From an uncultured Lachnospiraceae bacterium (GTDB lineage: Bacteria; Bacillota; Clostridia; Lachnospirales; Lachnospiraceae): a stretch of 64,000 nucleotides of DNA. The position numbers and the translations under genes are program-made. The stretch spans positions 1 to 64,000 of the forward strand of contig CAJUJP010000011.1 of assembly GCA_910586615.1 (NCBI GenBank), written 5' to 3'. Under the pieces are notes generated by a model. That model was not told the origin of the DNA, searched no databases, and saw nothing but the letters and a program-made list of their open reading frames with translations. Positions 51,630 to 60,301 of the stretch are shown here, piece after piece. Numbering within the stretch: the stretch's first letter is position 1; each line of letters starts with the position of its first letter.

Positions 51630-53581
51630 TGGAAAACAGTGTTTATGACTATTTAACCGGTTTGTACAATCGAAAAGGCCTTTACGAGAAATATGACGAG
51701 ATGTCAGGCCAAGACAACATTCATTTCATGTTTCTTGATCTGGATAATTTTAAGACTGTCAATGATGTATACGGACATAAATCGGGCGATGAGCTTTTGA
51801 TCTCCACAGGCCGCCTTCTGAAAAAATGCGTGCCTGAAGCCACTGCAGTACGGCTTGGCGGGGATGAGTTTGTGCTGATGCTTTTCGGTGAGAAAACAAG
51901 AGAAGAGTTGACCAGCGCAGCAGAACAGATCTTGTCAGAGATGCGTAAAAAAGGAAAAGAGATGGACTTTTTTACGGTCGTATCCATGAGCATCGGGATT
52001 GTCTGGAATGCTTCCCGCGATACGGGCTTAGAGCAGCTTCTGAACCAGAGTGACGCGGCGATGTACGAGGCAAAGCAAAACGGAAAAAGCTGCTATATGG
52101 TCTACAACGATCTGGAAAAGAAATTTCTTCTGGAAAAAGAGATGGAAGAGAATGCGCAGCAGGCGTTAAAAGAAGGACAGTTTGAAGTTTGTTACCGGCC
52201 GGTGTTTCATATGCTCAGTTCTAAAATAGAGCAGTCCCAGGCTTGTGTGATCTGGCGGAAAGATGCGGAGACCGTCTGGAAAACGGAAGAGTTCAGACCG
52301 TTGTTTGAGCGGAACAGCTTCAGCAAAGAACTGGATCTGTATGTATTTGAGACTGTGTGCCGGGATTTGCAGAGATTTCATCAGGAAGGAAGGCTGCATG
52401 AGAAGATCAGCGTGCAGCTGTCCAGACAGTTATTCTGGGATGAAGGCTTGGGACAGCGGTTGCTGGAAATGATGGACCGGTACGGCGCGAAGCTGGAAGA
52501 AATAGAGCTGGCATTGGATGAAAAGGCAATTTCTTCCAGAGGTATAGACAAACTGCTCGTCTCTATGAACAGGCTGAAAAGTTATGGTTTTTCGCTTGCA
52601 CTGATCCACTTCGGAGAGGATTTTTCCAGTTTTCGTTATCTGAGGAATCTTCCGGTGGACAGTCTTAAATTCGAAGAGGCGTATATCAAAGAGAACATGC
52701 AGAACAAAAAAGGAAGGCAGATCATCAAAACAGTCATCAGACTGGGGAAAGATTTGAAACTTTTACTTGTGGCGCAGGGAATCGTGGATAAGGAAGAGGT
52801 AATTTTCCTGAGCAGCTGCGGATGTGATGCGGCAACGGGTGATTTCTATTCCGGGCAGATGCCTCTGGAAGAGTATCTGGATTATACGGAGGGACAGACT
52901 GCTAAGGGTGAAAACAGAAGAACGTTTCGTTTTACAGATGGACTGACCGACGAGGAAGGCGATATGTGCGGTGAGATCTGGGGACAGGGAGTGGAGTTTG
53001 TTTCCGGTATCAGTGACATCTGGGGCGGCGTTTATTTTCCGGGCGGAGAGAGCGGACAGAATCTGATCTGCCTGCCGGGCAGTCTGTTTCCCGGCAACAG
53101 CTATACGCTGACCTTATGGATCAAGCCGGAAGAAGGCCATGAATGGACGAGTGTCATCTATATGCGTTATCTGGACGGGTTCGCGTCTCTGGTGCCTTAT
53201 CTGGGTGACGGATTGAGTATATACCGCATCAGCGAGGATATTGACATGGCAAACGGATGGCACGATACCTTCTGCCGTGCCGCGGCGCTTCATAAATGGT
53301 GTTTTATTGCCGTGACTTACGATTCTTTCAGTGAATCGGTCTGCTATTATATTAACGGCAGGAAAGCAGGATACCGGGTTGATGTACCGACAATGCTGTC
53401 CTGCCGCCAGGTGCTTCTGGGAGGAGATCCCTTTCAGAAATCCTATACAGGCTGTGTATCGGCTCTGACAGTCTATGACTGTGTGAAAACAAGTGAAGAA
53501 ATACAGGAGCTTTACAGTGCATTTTTGGAGGAGCCGGGGTTCTGCGGCGGCAGAGAAAGCTTCTGGATGGAAGTCAATTAG
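51626..53581 (+). CDS. GGDEF / inactive-looking EAL / LamG protein
   Basis: The start at 51626 overlaps the previous stop (ATGA). The 651-residue protein has no signal or membrane helix. Residues 1-165 form a GGDEF domain with an intact RLGGDEFVLM motif (near 79) and no RxxD inhibitory site. Residues about 185-430 match an EAL fold, but the catalytic motifs are altered: EAL is QAC (QACVIWRKD), the DDFG segment is IHFGEDFSSF, and the late EGVE is QGIVDKEE. Residues 434-650 form a LamG/concanavalin-like domain with SYTLTLWIKPEE and YYINGRKAGYRVD. It may make c-di-GMP in response to a ligand bound by the last two domains. The combination is unfamiliar to me. Confidence 0.85.
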   Translation: MMENSVYDYLTGLYNRKGLYEKYDEMSGQDNIHFMFLDLDNFKTVNDVYGHKSGDELLISTGRLLKKCVPEATAVRLGGDEFVLMLFGEKTREELTSAAEQILSEMRKKGKEMDFFTVVSMSIGIVWNASRDTGLEQLLNQSDAAMYEAKQNGKSCYMVYNDLEKKFLLEKEMEENAQQALKEGQFEVCYRPVFHMLSSKIEQSQACVIWRKDAETVWKTEEFRPLFERNSFSKELDLYVFETVCRDLQRFHQEGRLHEKISVQLSRQLFWDEGLGQRLLEMMDRYGAKLEEIELALDEKAISSRGIDKLLVSMNRLKSYGFSLALIHFGEDFSSFRYLRNLPVDSLKFEEAYIKENMQNKKGRQIIKTVIRLGKDLKLLLVAQGIVDKEEVIFLSSCGCDAATGDFYSGQMPLEEYLDYTEGQTAKGENRRTFRFTDGLTDEEGDMCGEIWGQGVEFVSGISDIWGGVYFPGGESGQNLICLPGSLFPGNSYTLTLWIKPEEGHEWTSVIYMRYLDGFASLVPYLGDGLSIYRISEDIDMANGWHDTFCRAAALHKWCFIAVTYDSFSESVCYYINGRKAGYRVDVPTMLSCRQVLLGGDPFQKSYTGCVSALTVYDCVKTSEEIQELYSAFLEEPGFCGGRESFWMEVN

Positions 53582-54887
53582 GCCGTTTTTTGTACCAGGT
53601 GCAGATGCCTTTGTTTGATAATCCCGACAACATTAAAGTGGGACGATCCAGTTCCCTGTCCCATGCCGGAGAGGCGGTAACGGACTCCGTTGTATTACCG
53701 TATTGAATGGTGAGCGTATGATTTCCGGTCATTTTCCAGGAACCGATCACAGAACAGCACTCCATGCGGCCGTTTTCCATAAGGCGCATGGGGTGTGCGC
53801 ACATAATACCCTGGGGAACAGAAGGGGTCAGAGAGATTCGTTCAAAGTGACCGATCATGTCTTCTGCATCCAGCTTTTGAAGTGTTTCGCCGGCATAAGG
53901 CTGTGCCGCGGCGATCAGCCATTCATCGGGAGTCAGATAGAGCCTGCGGATCTGCATGGTGGAAGGCTCATGCTCCTCTTTAAAATTCATTTCTCTGATA
54001 TGGGATACCAGAAACATCCCGTCATCATCCTGCAAAACAGAATTGTGTCCCGGAGCCATGTACGGCATCCCGTCAAACCAGCGGTATCCACAGGAAATCA
54101 TAAGGCCCACAGTGTTATCGTCATCATGCAGATCTGTCAGCTCACGTCCGTGATAATCATAAAAAGGTCCGGTAATGTGCCGGCTTCTCCCGATTCGGAT
54201 ATTATAATCACTTTTCAAAGAACCATAGGATACAAAAAGATAGTAATAATCTGTCTCAGGCAGGTAGATCATATAGGGACCTTCGAGGGAACAGTCTGTC
54301 CAGGAAGGGCGCCTTGCCAGACAGGTCCCGATTCCGTCTTCGGCGGCAAGCCCTGTGGACTTGTCCAGAAGAAGAATGTGGCAGCCGCCCCAGAAGGAGC
54401 CGTACAGCAGATATTGCTCTCCGGTGCGTGCATCCTCGATGATGTTGGCATCAATCCCGTTCACGGGCAGCGCATCGCTTGTCTTTAGAACGCATCCTCT
54501 GGGAAGAAAAGGGCCTTCGGGTGAGTCGGAGACTGCCAGGAAGATACAGGACTGTCTGACGCCCCAGGAGGAATTGGAACAATACAGGCGGTACTCGGAA
54601 CCGACTTTTACGATATCCGGCGCCCAGATGTCGTGGCTTTTCGTCCAGGCAGCAGATTCTTCGGGCGGATCGTTTACGACTTTGCCCAGAGTTTCCCAGT
54701 GAAGCAGGTCCTTGGAGCGCCTGCACAGCGCACCTGTACTGTAGATATAGTAGTTCCGGTTGTCTGGATCGCGGAAGACGGCCGGGTCATGGGTCATCCA
54801 CAGCCCCGGAAGCTGGCGGTCTTGTGTGATATGTTCCGGCTTAGGCGGTTCTACGGGTGGTTTTTGCGGGTAAATGATATGTGACAT
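53574..54887 (-). CDS. GH43 endo-arabinanase-like enzyme, cytoplasmic
   Basis: The 437-residue enzyme, with AGGAGG before the ATG, has no signal peptide. The propeller motifs are MTHDPAVFRDPDNRNYYIYS (residues 31-50, base Asp), NGIDANIIEDARTGEQY (pKa Asp) and SLEGPYMIYLPETDYYYLFVS (split here; acid Glu in LEGPYM). APGHNSVLQDDDG with a possible metal-binding His also appears. These match endo-1,5-alpha-arabinanases (GH43_5/6-like). A short beta C-terminal domain is present. It is convergent with the GGDEF gene (8-base overlap) and divergent from the lipoprotein GH43, with a shared 179-base promoter region. Confidence 0.85.
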   Translation of the reverse strand: MSHIIYPQKPPVEPPKPEHITQDRQLPGLWMTHDPAVFRDPDNRNYYIYSTGALCRRSKDLLHWETLGKVVNDPPEESAAWTKSHDIWAPDIVKVGSEYRLYCSNSSWGVRQSCIFLAVSDSPEGPFLPRGCVLKTSDALPVNGIDANIIEDARTGEQYLLYGSFWGGCHILLLDKSTGLAAEDGIGTCLARRPSWTDCSLEGPYMIYLPETDYYYLFVSYGSLKSDYNIRIGRSRHITGPFYDYHGRELTDLHDDDNTVGLMISCGYRWFDGMPYMAPGHNSVLQDDDGMFLVSHIREMNFKEEHEPSTMQIRRLYLTPDEWLIAAAQPYAGETLQKLDAEDMIGHFERISLTPSVPQGIMCAHPMRLMENGRMECCSVIGSWKMTGNHTLTIQYGNTTESVTASPAWDRELDRPTLMLSGLSNKGICTWYKKRPN

Positions 54888-55066
54888 TTTTTTCCTCCTG
54901 TTAAATGGTGTTTATTATTTTATGTAATTATAAATTAGAGTGGAGAAATTATCAATTATTATAGTGAAAACTTCTAAAATATCCCCTTTTGCTTGCAATT
55001 ATTAAGCAAAATGTATACAATATTTATATATATCAAAAATAATTTATCTTTGTATGGAGGCACAAA
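54888..55066. promoter_or_regulatory. Divergent promoter region between two GH43 genes
   Basis: The plus strand has TTGCAA (54993-54998), 17 bases, TACAAT (55016-55021), 46 bases before the lipoprotein ATG. The -35 overlaps TTGC-aattattaa-GCAA, a small inverted repeat that could be an operator. The rest is AT-rich. The minus-strand promoter must lie in 54900-54980 but no clear pair stands out. Confidence 0.5.
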
Positions 55067-56575
55067 ATGAAAAGAAAAAATCTCTTATTGTGGGGGCTCG
55101 TGTTCGCTGCCTTTTCAACAGTTTTTACGGGATGCGGCAAACTTCAGGGAAAAGATGCTTCGCAGATAGAACAGGGCAATGTTGTGGCGGGAGTGTCCGT
55201 GCATGATCCTTCTATTGTAAAGGCGGATGGAAACTATTATATCTTCGGTTCCCATATGGAGGCGGCAAAGAGCAGTGACCTGCAGGCGTGGGAATCTTTT
55301 GCCAGCGGTGTGAACGGAGCGAATCCTCTGTTTGACAACCTTTTTGATGATGAGATGAAAGCCTTCGCCTATGTGGGGGATTATGTGGATGGCGGATACG
55401 CCGTATGGGCGCCGGATGTGATCTATAATGAGGTCATGGGGAAATGGGTGATGTATTTTTCCACGAGCCATGACTGGCGCACTTCCAATATATGTTTTGC
55501 AACTGCAGATGCTATTGAAGGGCCTTACAGCTATGTGGACACGCTCCTTTATTCCGGATTTACTTCCATGACTGCGGATCAGACCAACTTGAAGGAAATT
55601 ATGGGTGAGGATGTCAAGGTGACGGATTATCTGCAGTCTGCGGAATATAATCATCTGAATTATCCGAACTGTATCGACCCCACAATTTTTTATGATGAAG
55701 AGGGAACGATGTGGATGGTTTACGGTTCCTGGTCAGGCGGAATCTGGCTTTTACAGATCGATGAACAGACAGGCTATCCGATTCACCCCGAGACCAACGA
55801 GGAAACGCATACGGACCGTTATTATGGACAGTATCTGATCGGCGGCCTGCATAATTCCTGTGAAGGACCATACATATTCCTGGATGAGGAGACCGGGTAT
55901 TATTATCTGCTTGTTTCCTACGGCGGGCTTACCAGGGAAGGCGGCTATCAGATCCGGTGTTTCCGATCGGAAAAGGTGGACGGACCCTATGTGGATGCAT
56001 CGGGCAGCACCTTTGGCTATACGGCGGACCATTCGGGCGTGGGCGTGAAGATGATGGGCAATTACAATCTGCCGAGTTTAAAGACCGCCTATATGGCGCC
56101 GGGACACTGCTCTGCACTGATCGACGAGGACGGCAGACGGTATCTGGTTTATCACCAGCGTTTCGATAACGGTTCGGAATACCATGAGCCGCGGGTACAT
56201 CAGATGTTTCTGAATCAGGAGGGATGGCTTGTTGCCGCACCTTTTGCAACCAACGGTGAAAACCTGAAGGAAGGCGGATATACGGCGAAGGAAGTGGAAG
56301 GAAAATGGTATATCCTGAGTCATGGAACGGATATCGGCGCAGAGATCCACGAAGGCACGGAAGTGACGTTTAAAGGAGGCACGCTGTCGGGCAATGAAAC
56401 ATTCACGGGCAGCTATGAACTGGAAGAAGGGAGCTGCTACATGCGCCTCGTGCAAGGTGATGTCACATACAGCGGCGTTGTTCTGGATATGACAGACGAA
56501 GCAGGAAATGCAGTCAGGTGCTTCATGGGAGCAGGTGGAAACAATGAAACCGTGTGGGCGGTTATGTATCTGTGA
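55067..56575 (+). CDS. GH43 endo-arabinanase, surface lipoprotein
   Basis: The 502-residue enzyme has a lipoprotein signal with FSTVFTGCGK (Cys near residue 23). The propeller motifs are GVSVHDPSIVKADGNYYIFG (residues 43-62, base Asp), NYPNCIDPTIFYDEEGTMW (pKa Asp) and HNSCEGPYIFLDEETGYYYL (acid Glu), with MAPGHCSALIDEDG and a late beta domain (KWYILSHG...). This fits extracellular endo-arabinanases (GH43_4/5-like). It would cut polymeric arabinan at the cell surface, feeding the ABC importer encoded downstream. GGAGGC lies before the ATG. Confidence 0.88.
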   Translation: MKRKNLLLWGLVFAAFSTVFTGCGKLQGKDASQIEQGNVVAGVSVHDPSIVKADGNYYIFGSHMEAAKSSDLQAWESFASGVNGANPLFDNLFDDEMKAFAYVGDYVDGGYAVWAPDVIYNEVMGKWVMYFSTSHDWRTSNICFATADAIEGPYSYVDTLLYSGFTSMTADQTNLKEIMGEDVKVTDYLQSAEYNHLNYPNCIDPTIFYDEEGTMWMVYGSWSGGIWLLQIDEQTGYPIHPETNEETHTDRYYGQYLIGGLHNSCEGPYIFLDEETGYYYLLVSYGGLTREGGYQIRCFRSEKVDGPYVDASGSTFGYTADHSGVGVKMMGNYNLPSLKTAYMAPGHCSALIDEDGRRYLVYHQRFDNGSEYHEPRVHQMFLNQEGWLVAAPFATNGENLKEGGYTAKEVEGKWYILSHGTDIGAEIHEGTEVTFKGGTLSGNETFTGSYELEEGSCYMRLVQGDVTYSGVVLDMTDEAGNAVRCFMGAGGNNETVWAVMYL

Positions 56576-56638
56576 CACGCAATTATTTTAGAAATTTTAA
56601 TAAAAATAAAAATACTTTAAATAATATTAAAATATATA

Positions 56639-56667
56639 TTGACAAGATAATATACATATTGTACTAT
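56639..56667 (+). promoter_or_regulatory. Promoter candidate TTGACA-17-TACTAT
   Basis: A perfect -35 (56639-56644) and a good -10 (56662-56667) lie 17 bases apart, about 155 bases before the solute-binding protein gene. A hairpin CACAAA/TTTGTG (56712-56736) follows in the leader. The second, closer promoter motif at 56793 may be an alternative start. Confidence 0.5.
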
Positions 56668-56792
56668 GTGTATAACGGATCAGATAAAAACAGATAGAAT
56701 TATACATAGTGCACAAAAACGAAAAACGTCTTTGTGAAAAAAAGCCGGCAAAAAGATTTGTATAGTGATTCTGCAAAAATCTGTACAAAAAG

Positions 56793-56809
56793 AAGTATAA
56801 TAATTTAAT
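56793..56809 (+). promoter_or_regulatory. Second copy of the shared arabinan-locus promoter motif
   Basis: AAGTATAATAATTTAAT, identical over 17 bases to 48786-48802. TATAAT is at 56796-56801 and AAGGAGG begins only a few bases later, so a transcript starting here would have a very short leader. Confidence 0.45.
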
Positions 56810-56822
56810 AAGGAGGATTAAT

Positions 56823-58331
56823 ATGAAAAAGAAATTGGTTAGTGTTTTACTTGCATCAGCGCTTGTAGCTTCCTGTCTGGCAGGATGTGGAAATTCCGGC
56901 AGCGATGCGGCAGCCGATAACAGTGCTGCAGCAGACACCAGCACAGAGGCTGAGGGAGAGGCTGAGACGGAGCAGATCGGTGCTCAGATCACCGTAGATG
57001 AGTCTGCGACAGATAATGTTACGGTAGAAGGTGAATTCAGCGATGCTGATATTACAGTTTTCATTTACGCGCAGGATCATGAGAAAGCAGTGTATCAGTC
57101 ATTAATTGATAAATTTACGGAGTCAACGGGAGCAAAGGTTACCTTTGAGGTTACCACGGCTGATGAATATGGCCAGAAAATTCTTGCTTACAAAGCGGCA
57201 GGCGACATGCCCGACATTTTCTATGTAGGACCTGACACGGTTGCTGCGAACGTAGACGACGGTTATGTTCTTCCTCTGGATGAGTATGTGCCGGAAGCAA
57301 CCATCAACGATTTGTGGCCTGCAATTACCTCCGCATATCGTTATGACGGAAAACAGGCGGGTTCCGGTCCGATTTATTGTCTGCCGAAGGATTTATCCAC
57401 CTTTGCATTTGCATATAATAAGACATTATTTGACGAGGCTGGTGTGGAATATCCCGATCCGGAGAATCCTTATACATGGGAAGAGTTTCTTGAGGTATGC
57501 GGCAAGCTGACGATGGATAAAGACGGTGACGGCGAGATTGATCAGTGGGGATGTGCAAACGCATTACAGTGGGCGCTTGACGCATTTATCTACACCAACG
57601 GCGGTCATTTCCTGAGTGATGACTATACGCAGGTTGTCATTGACGGACAGAAGGAGTTCATCGATGCATTCCAGTATTTTGCAGACTTGACATGCAAATA
57701 CGGCGTAACACCTACCGTTGAGCAGGATACGGCTCTTGGCGGATACCAGAGATGGCTGGATGGACAGATCGGTTTCTATGCATGTGGTACATGGGATGTA
57801 GGCGCATTCATGGACAAGAACACATTCCCTTATGAGTGGGGTCTGTGTGCATGGCCGACAGGTTCAACAGGCGTTTCCATGACACGTAACGGTTCTGTAG
57901 GTTTTGCGGTTTCTGCTGATACGGAATATCCGGAAGCAGCGGCGGCTCTGATCACACTGTTCTCCACAGATCTGGAAGGCCAGAAAGTGCTTTGCGGCGA
58001 GACAACAGGAGCTTCCTTACAGATTCCGAATATCATGAGCTACGCAAAAGGCGATTTCAAGGATAGAATCGCAGACGGTACGATCCCTTACGGCGAAAAC
58101 GTAGACGTTATCTTTAACTACATTGAAGGCACTGACAAGTACGAAGGTCTCTTCGTTGAACTTACCTACACATACAACGGTGACTGGTGGCAGGAGTTCT
58201 TAAGCGGCGGTTACGAGTATGTATTGACCGGTGAGAAGACTGCAGAGCAGTACTGTGCAGAAGTACAGCCGGCAATGCAGGCAGCGCTTGACAACGCTAA
58301 CGAAATGAAAGCAGCGGCAAGCGGACAGTAG
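56823..58331 (+). CDS. Sugar ABC transporter solute-binding lipoprotein
   Basis: The 502-residue protein has a lipoprotein signal ending SCLAGCG (Cys near residue 21) and an acidic, Ala/Asp-rich linker (to about 70). A family 1 binding domain follows, with DADITVFIYAQDHEKAVYQS, GDMPDIFYVGPDT, NKTLFDEAGVEYPDPENPYT and the late GETTGASLQIPNI. It captures oligosaccharides, probably arabino-oligosaccharides, outside the membrane for the two permeases encoded next. AAGGAGG precedes the ATG. A hairpin after the gene may reduce downstream expression, as is common for binding-protein operons. Confidence 0.92.
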   Translation: MKKKLVSVLLASALVASCLAGCGNSGSDAAADNSAAADTSTEAEGEAETEQIGAQITVDESATDNVTVEGEFSDADITVFIYAQDHEKAVYQSLIDKFTESTGAKVTFEVTTADEYGQKILAYKAAGDMPDIFYVGPDTVAANVDDGYVLPLDEYVPEATINDLWPAITSAYRYDGKQAGSGPIYCLPKDLSTFAFAYNKTLFDEAGVEYPDPENPYTWEEFLEVCGKLTMDKDGDGEIDQWGCANALQWALDAFIYTNGGHFLSDDYTQVVIDGQKEFIDAFQYFADLTCKYGVTPTVEQDTALGGYQRWLDGQIGFYACGTWDVGAFMDKNTFPYEWGLCAWPTGSTGVSMTRNGSVGFAVSADTEYPEAAAALITLFSTDLEGQKVLCGETTGASLQIPNIMSYAKGDFKDRIADGTIPYGENVDVIFNYIEGTDKYEGLFVELTYTYNGDWWQEFLSGGYEYVLTGEKTAEQYCAEVQPAMQAALDNANEMKAAASGQ

Positions 58332-58342
58332 AATAAAAAGGC

Positions 58343-58371
58343 AGGTGCGGAAACGATAGTTTTCCGCACCT
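58343..58371 (+). terminator. Hairpin between binding-protein and permease genes
   Basis: AGGTGCGGAAA (58343-58353) pairs with TTTTCCGCACCT (58360-58371); ATTTTAT follows. The short T run suggests partial termination or mRNA stabilisation, giving more binding protein than permease. Confidence 0.65.
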
Positions 58372-58405
58372 ATTTTATCAATAGAGATGGTAGAAAGGTG
58401 ACATT

Positions 58406-59347
58406 ATGGATTCTAAAACGGGTAAAAAAAAAAAAAGTAGATTGTCTGTAATGGCAAAACGCGAAGAAAAATGGGGGCTTTTGTTTGTTGCGGCGCCGGC
58501 ACTGGGATTTCTTATTTTTATGCTTTACCCCATTATTTTCGCCATACTGACAAGCATGACAACGTGGAATGGGGCAAAAGGATTTGCAGGCATGATGGAC
58601 CGCTTCTGCGGTTTGGATAACTATGTGAAATTGTTCAGGGATACGAAGTTCTGGCAGACGCTTGTCACAACGATCATTTATCTGCTGGGCATTCCGATCG
58701 GTATGATACTGGGATTGCTGTGTGCCATGGGGATGAACCGCAAGATCCCCGGCGTAAGGGTACTGCGTACAATGTACTATGTACCGGTTATTTCTTCACT
58801 TGTATCCGTGTCGATTCTGTGGGCATGGGTATACAATTATGATTACGGTCTTCTGAATACAATTATCAAGGCACTGACGGGACTGCACGGTCCGAACTGG
58901 CTTGGTGATGAGGCGCTGATAAAGGTATCCATGATCATTTTCATGGTATGGAAAGGTCTTGGTACTTCGATCATTCTTTATCTGGCCGGATTACAGAACA
59001 TACCGCGTTCTTATTACGAAGCTGCTATGGTGGACGGGGCCAGCGGCTGGCAGAAATTCAAGAGTATCACACTGCCGTTGCTTTCTCCCGTAACATTTTA
59101 CATATTAGTGACAACTTTGATCGGCGGTTTTCAGGTTTTCGTAGAGGTTCAGGTCATGACACCCAGCGGAAACGGCGGAATCGGTTACAGTGCGGCGACC
59201 ATTGTATTCTACTTGTATCAGAAAGCGTTCGAGAGCTACCAGCTTGGATATGCAAGTACAATAGCGGTCATTCTTGCTGTTATCATCTTTATAATCACAC
59301 TGATCAACTTTGTTGGTCAGAACAAATGGGTTAAGACCATGGACTAG
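58406..59347 (+). CDS. Sugar ABC transporter permease (MalF-type)
   Basis: The 313-residue permease, with AGAAAGG before the ATG, has six helices and the EAA loop, SYYEAAMVDGASGWQKFKSI (near residue 198), that contacts the ATPase. The opening EEKWGLLFVAAPALGFLIFM is typical of CUT1-type MalF/UgpA proteins. It forms the channel with the second permease. The ATPase gene is missing from the locus; CUT1 systems in Firmicutes often share MsmK encoded elsewhere. Confidence 0.93.
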   Translation: MDSKTGKKKKSRLSVMAKREEKWGLLFVAAPALGFLIFMLYPIIFAILTSMTTWNGAKGFAGMMDRFCGLDNYVKLFRDTKFWQTLVTTIIYLLGIPIGMILGLLCAMGMNRKIPGVRVLRTMYYVPVISSLVSVSILWAWVYNYDYGLLNTIIKALTGLHGPNWLGDEALIKVSMIIFMVWKGLGTSIILYLAGLQNIPRSYYEAAMVDGASGWQKFKSITLPLLSPVTFYILVTTLIGGFQVFVEVQVMTPSGNGGIGYSAATIVFYLYQKAFESYQLGYASTIAVILAVIIFIITLINFVGQNKWVKTMD

Positions 59348-59357
59348 GAGGGGTGAG

Positions 59358-60224
59358 ATGAATAATAAAGACCAGTTGTCATCCGGGATAACATCCAAAA
59401 AAGAAAAAACAATCAATATTGTAGTTTTTGTTTTACTTTCGATCGGCGCAGTAGCCATGATCTTCCCGTTTTTCTATATGGTAATGACTTCTTTCATGAC
59501 AAAGAACCAGTACCTGTCAGGCCAGTTAAGGGTCATTCCCGATCCGTGGGTCTGGGGCAAGTACTCGGAGGTAATGTCAAAAGGTAATTTCATTTCCGGT
59601 ATTCTGAATACGGTGAAAGTGGAAGTGCCGGTATTGCTGATCGGCGGATTTACCTCCTCGCTGGCGGCATTTGCATTTGCCAAAATGAATTTCAGGGGAA
59701 AAGGCGCCATCTTCATGGGGCTGCTTGCGACAATTATGATTCCCTTTGCGGTTATCATGATTCCGCAGTATGTAATGTTTACGAAGTTCGGATGGACAGA
59801 TACCCTTCTGCCCTTGATCATTCCGCCTTGCTTCGGCAATATCAGTATGGTATTCTTCTTAAGACAGAACCTTACAAGCATACCGAATGACCTGATGGAT
59901 GCCGCGAAGTTGGACGGGTGCGGTTATTTCCGTACTTTTGCACAGATTTTCTTCCCTCTTATGAAGGGTGCGGTAGGAACACAGCTGACACTGTGGTTTA
60001 TGGCGATCTGGAACGATTATCTGGCGCCTACGATCTTCTTGAGAAGTGAAGCGAACTGGACGCTGCAGGTCGTGATCCGTTCCTTCAATACATATTATTC
60101 CATCCAGAGCGATTACGCGCTGATCATGGCGGCTTCCGTCATTGCCATGCTGCCGACGATTGTGTTGTTCTTCTGCTTCCAGAGGGTTATTATCGAATCT
60201 GTGGCGATCAGCGGTATCAAATAA
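59358..60224 (+). CDS. Sugar ABC transporter permease (MalG-type)
   Basis: The ATG at 59358 has AGGAGGGG 5 bases upstream; a longer frame overlaps the previous gene. The 288-residue permease has six helices. The EAA loop has IPNDLMDAAKLDGCGYFRTF (near 190), and the end is VIESVAISGIK, as in MalG-type subunits. It pairs with the permease encoded 10 bases upstream to import the bound sugar. Confidence 0.93.
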   Translation: MNNKDQLSSGITSKKEKTINIVVFVLLSIGAVAMIFPFFYMVMTSFMTKNQYLSGQLRVIPDPWVWGKYSEVMSKGNFISGILNTVKVEVPVLLIGGFTSSLAAFAFAKMNFRGKGAIFMGLLATIMIPFAVIMIPQYVMFTKFGWTDTLLPLIIPPCFGNISMVFFLRQNLTSIPNDLMDAAKLDGCGYFRTFAQIFFPLMKGAVGTQLTLWFMAIWNDYLAPTIFLRSEANWTLQVVIRSFNTYYSIQSDYALIMAASVIAMLPTIVLFFCFQRVIIESVAISGIK

Positions 60225-60252
60225 ACGGAGATGTTTTAAATGCGAATTTGTG

Positions 60253-60276
60253 CCTTGCGGCAGTAAATGCCGCAGG
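60253..60276 (+). repeat. Hairpin between permease and DUF624 genes
   Basis: CCTTGCGGCA (60253-60262) pairs with TGCCGCAGG (60268-60276), one G-T or bulge. There is no T run, so it may stabilise the mRNA. Confidence 0.5.
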
Positions 60277-60301
60277 CTGAGAGAAAGGCATGGTTATTGA
60301 G

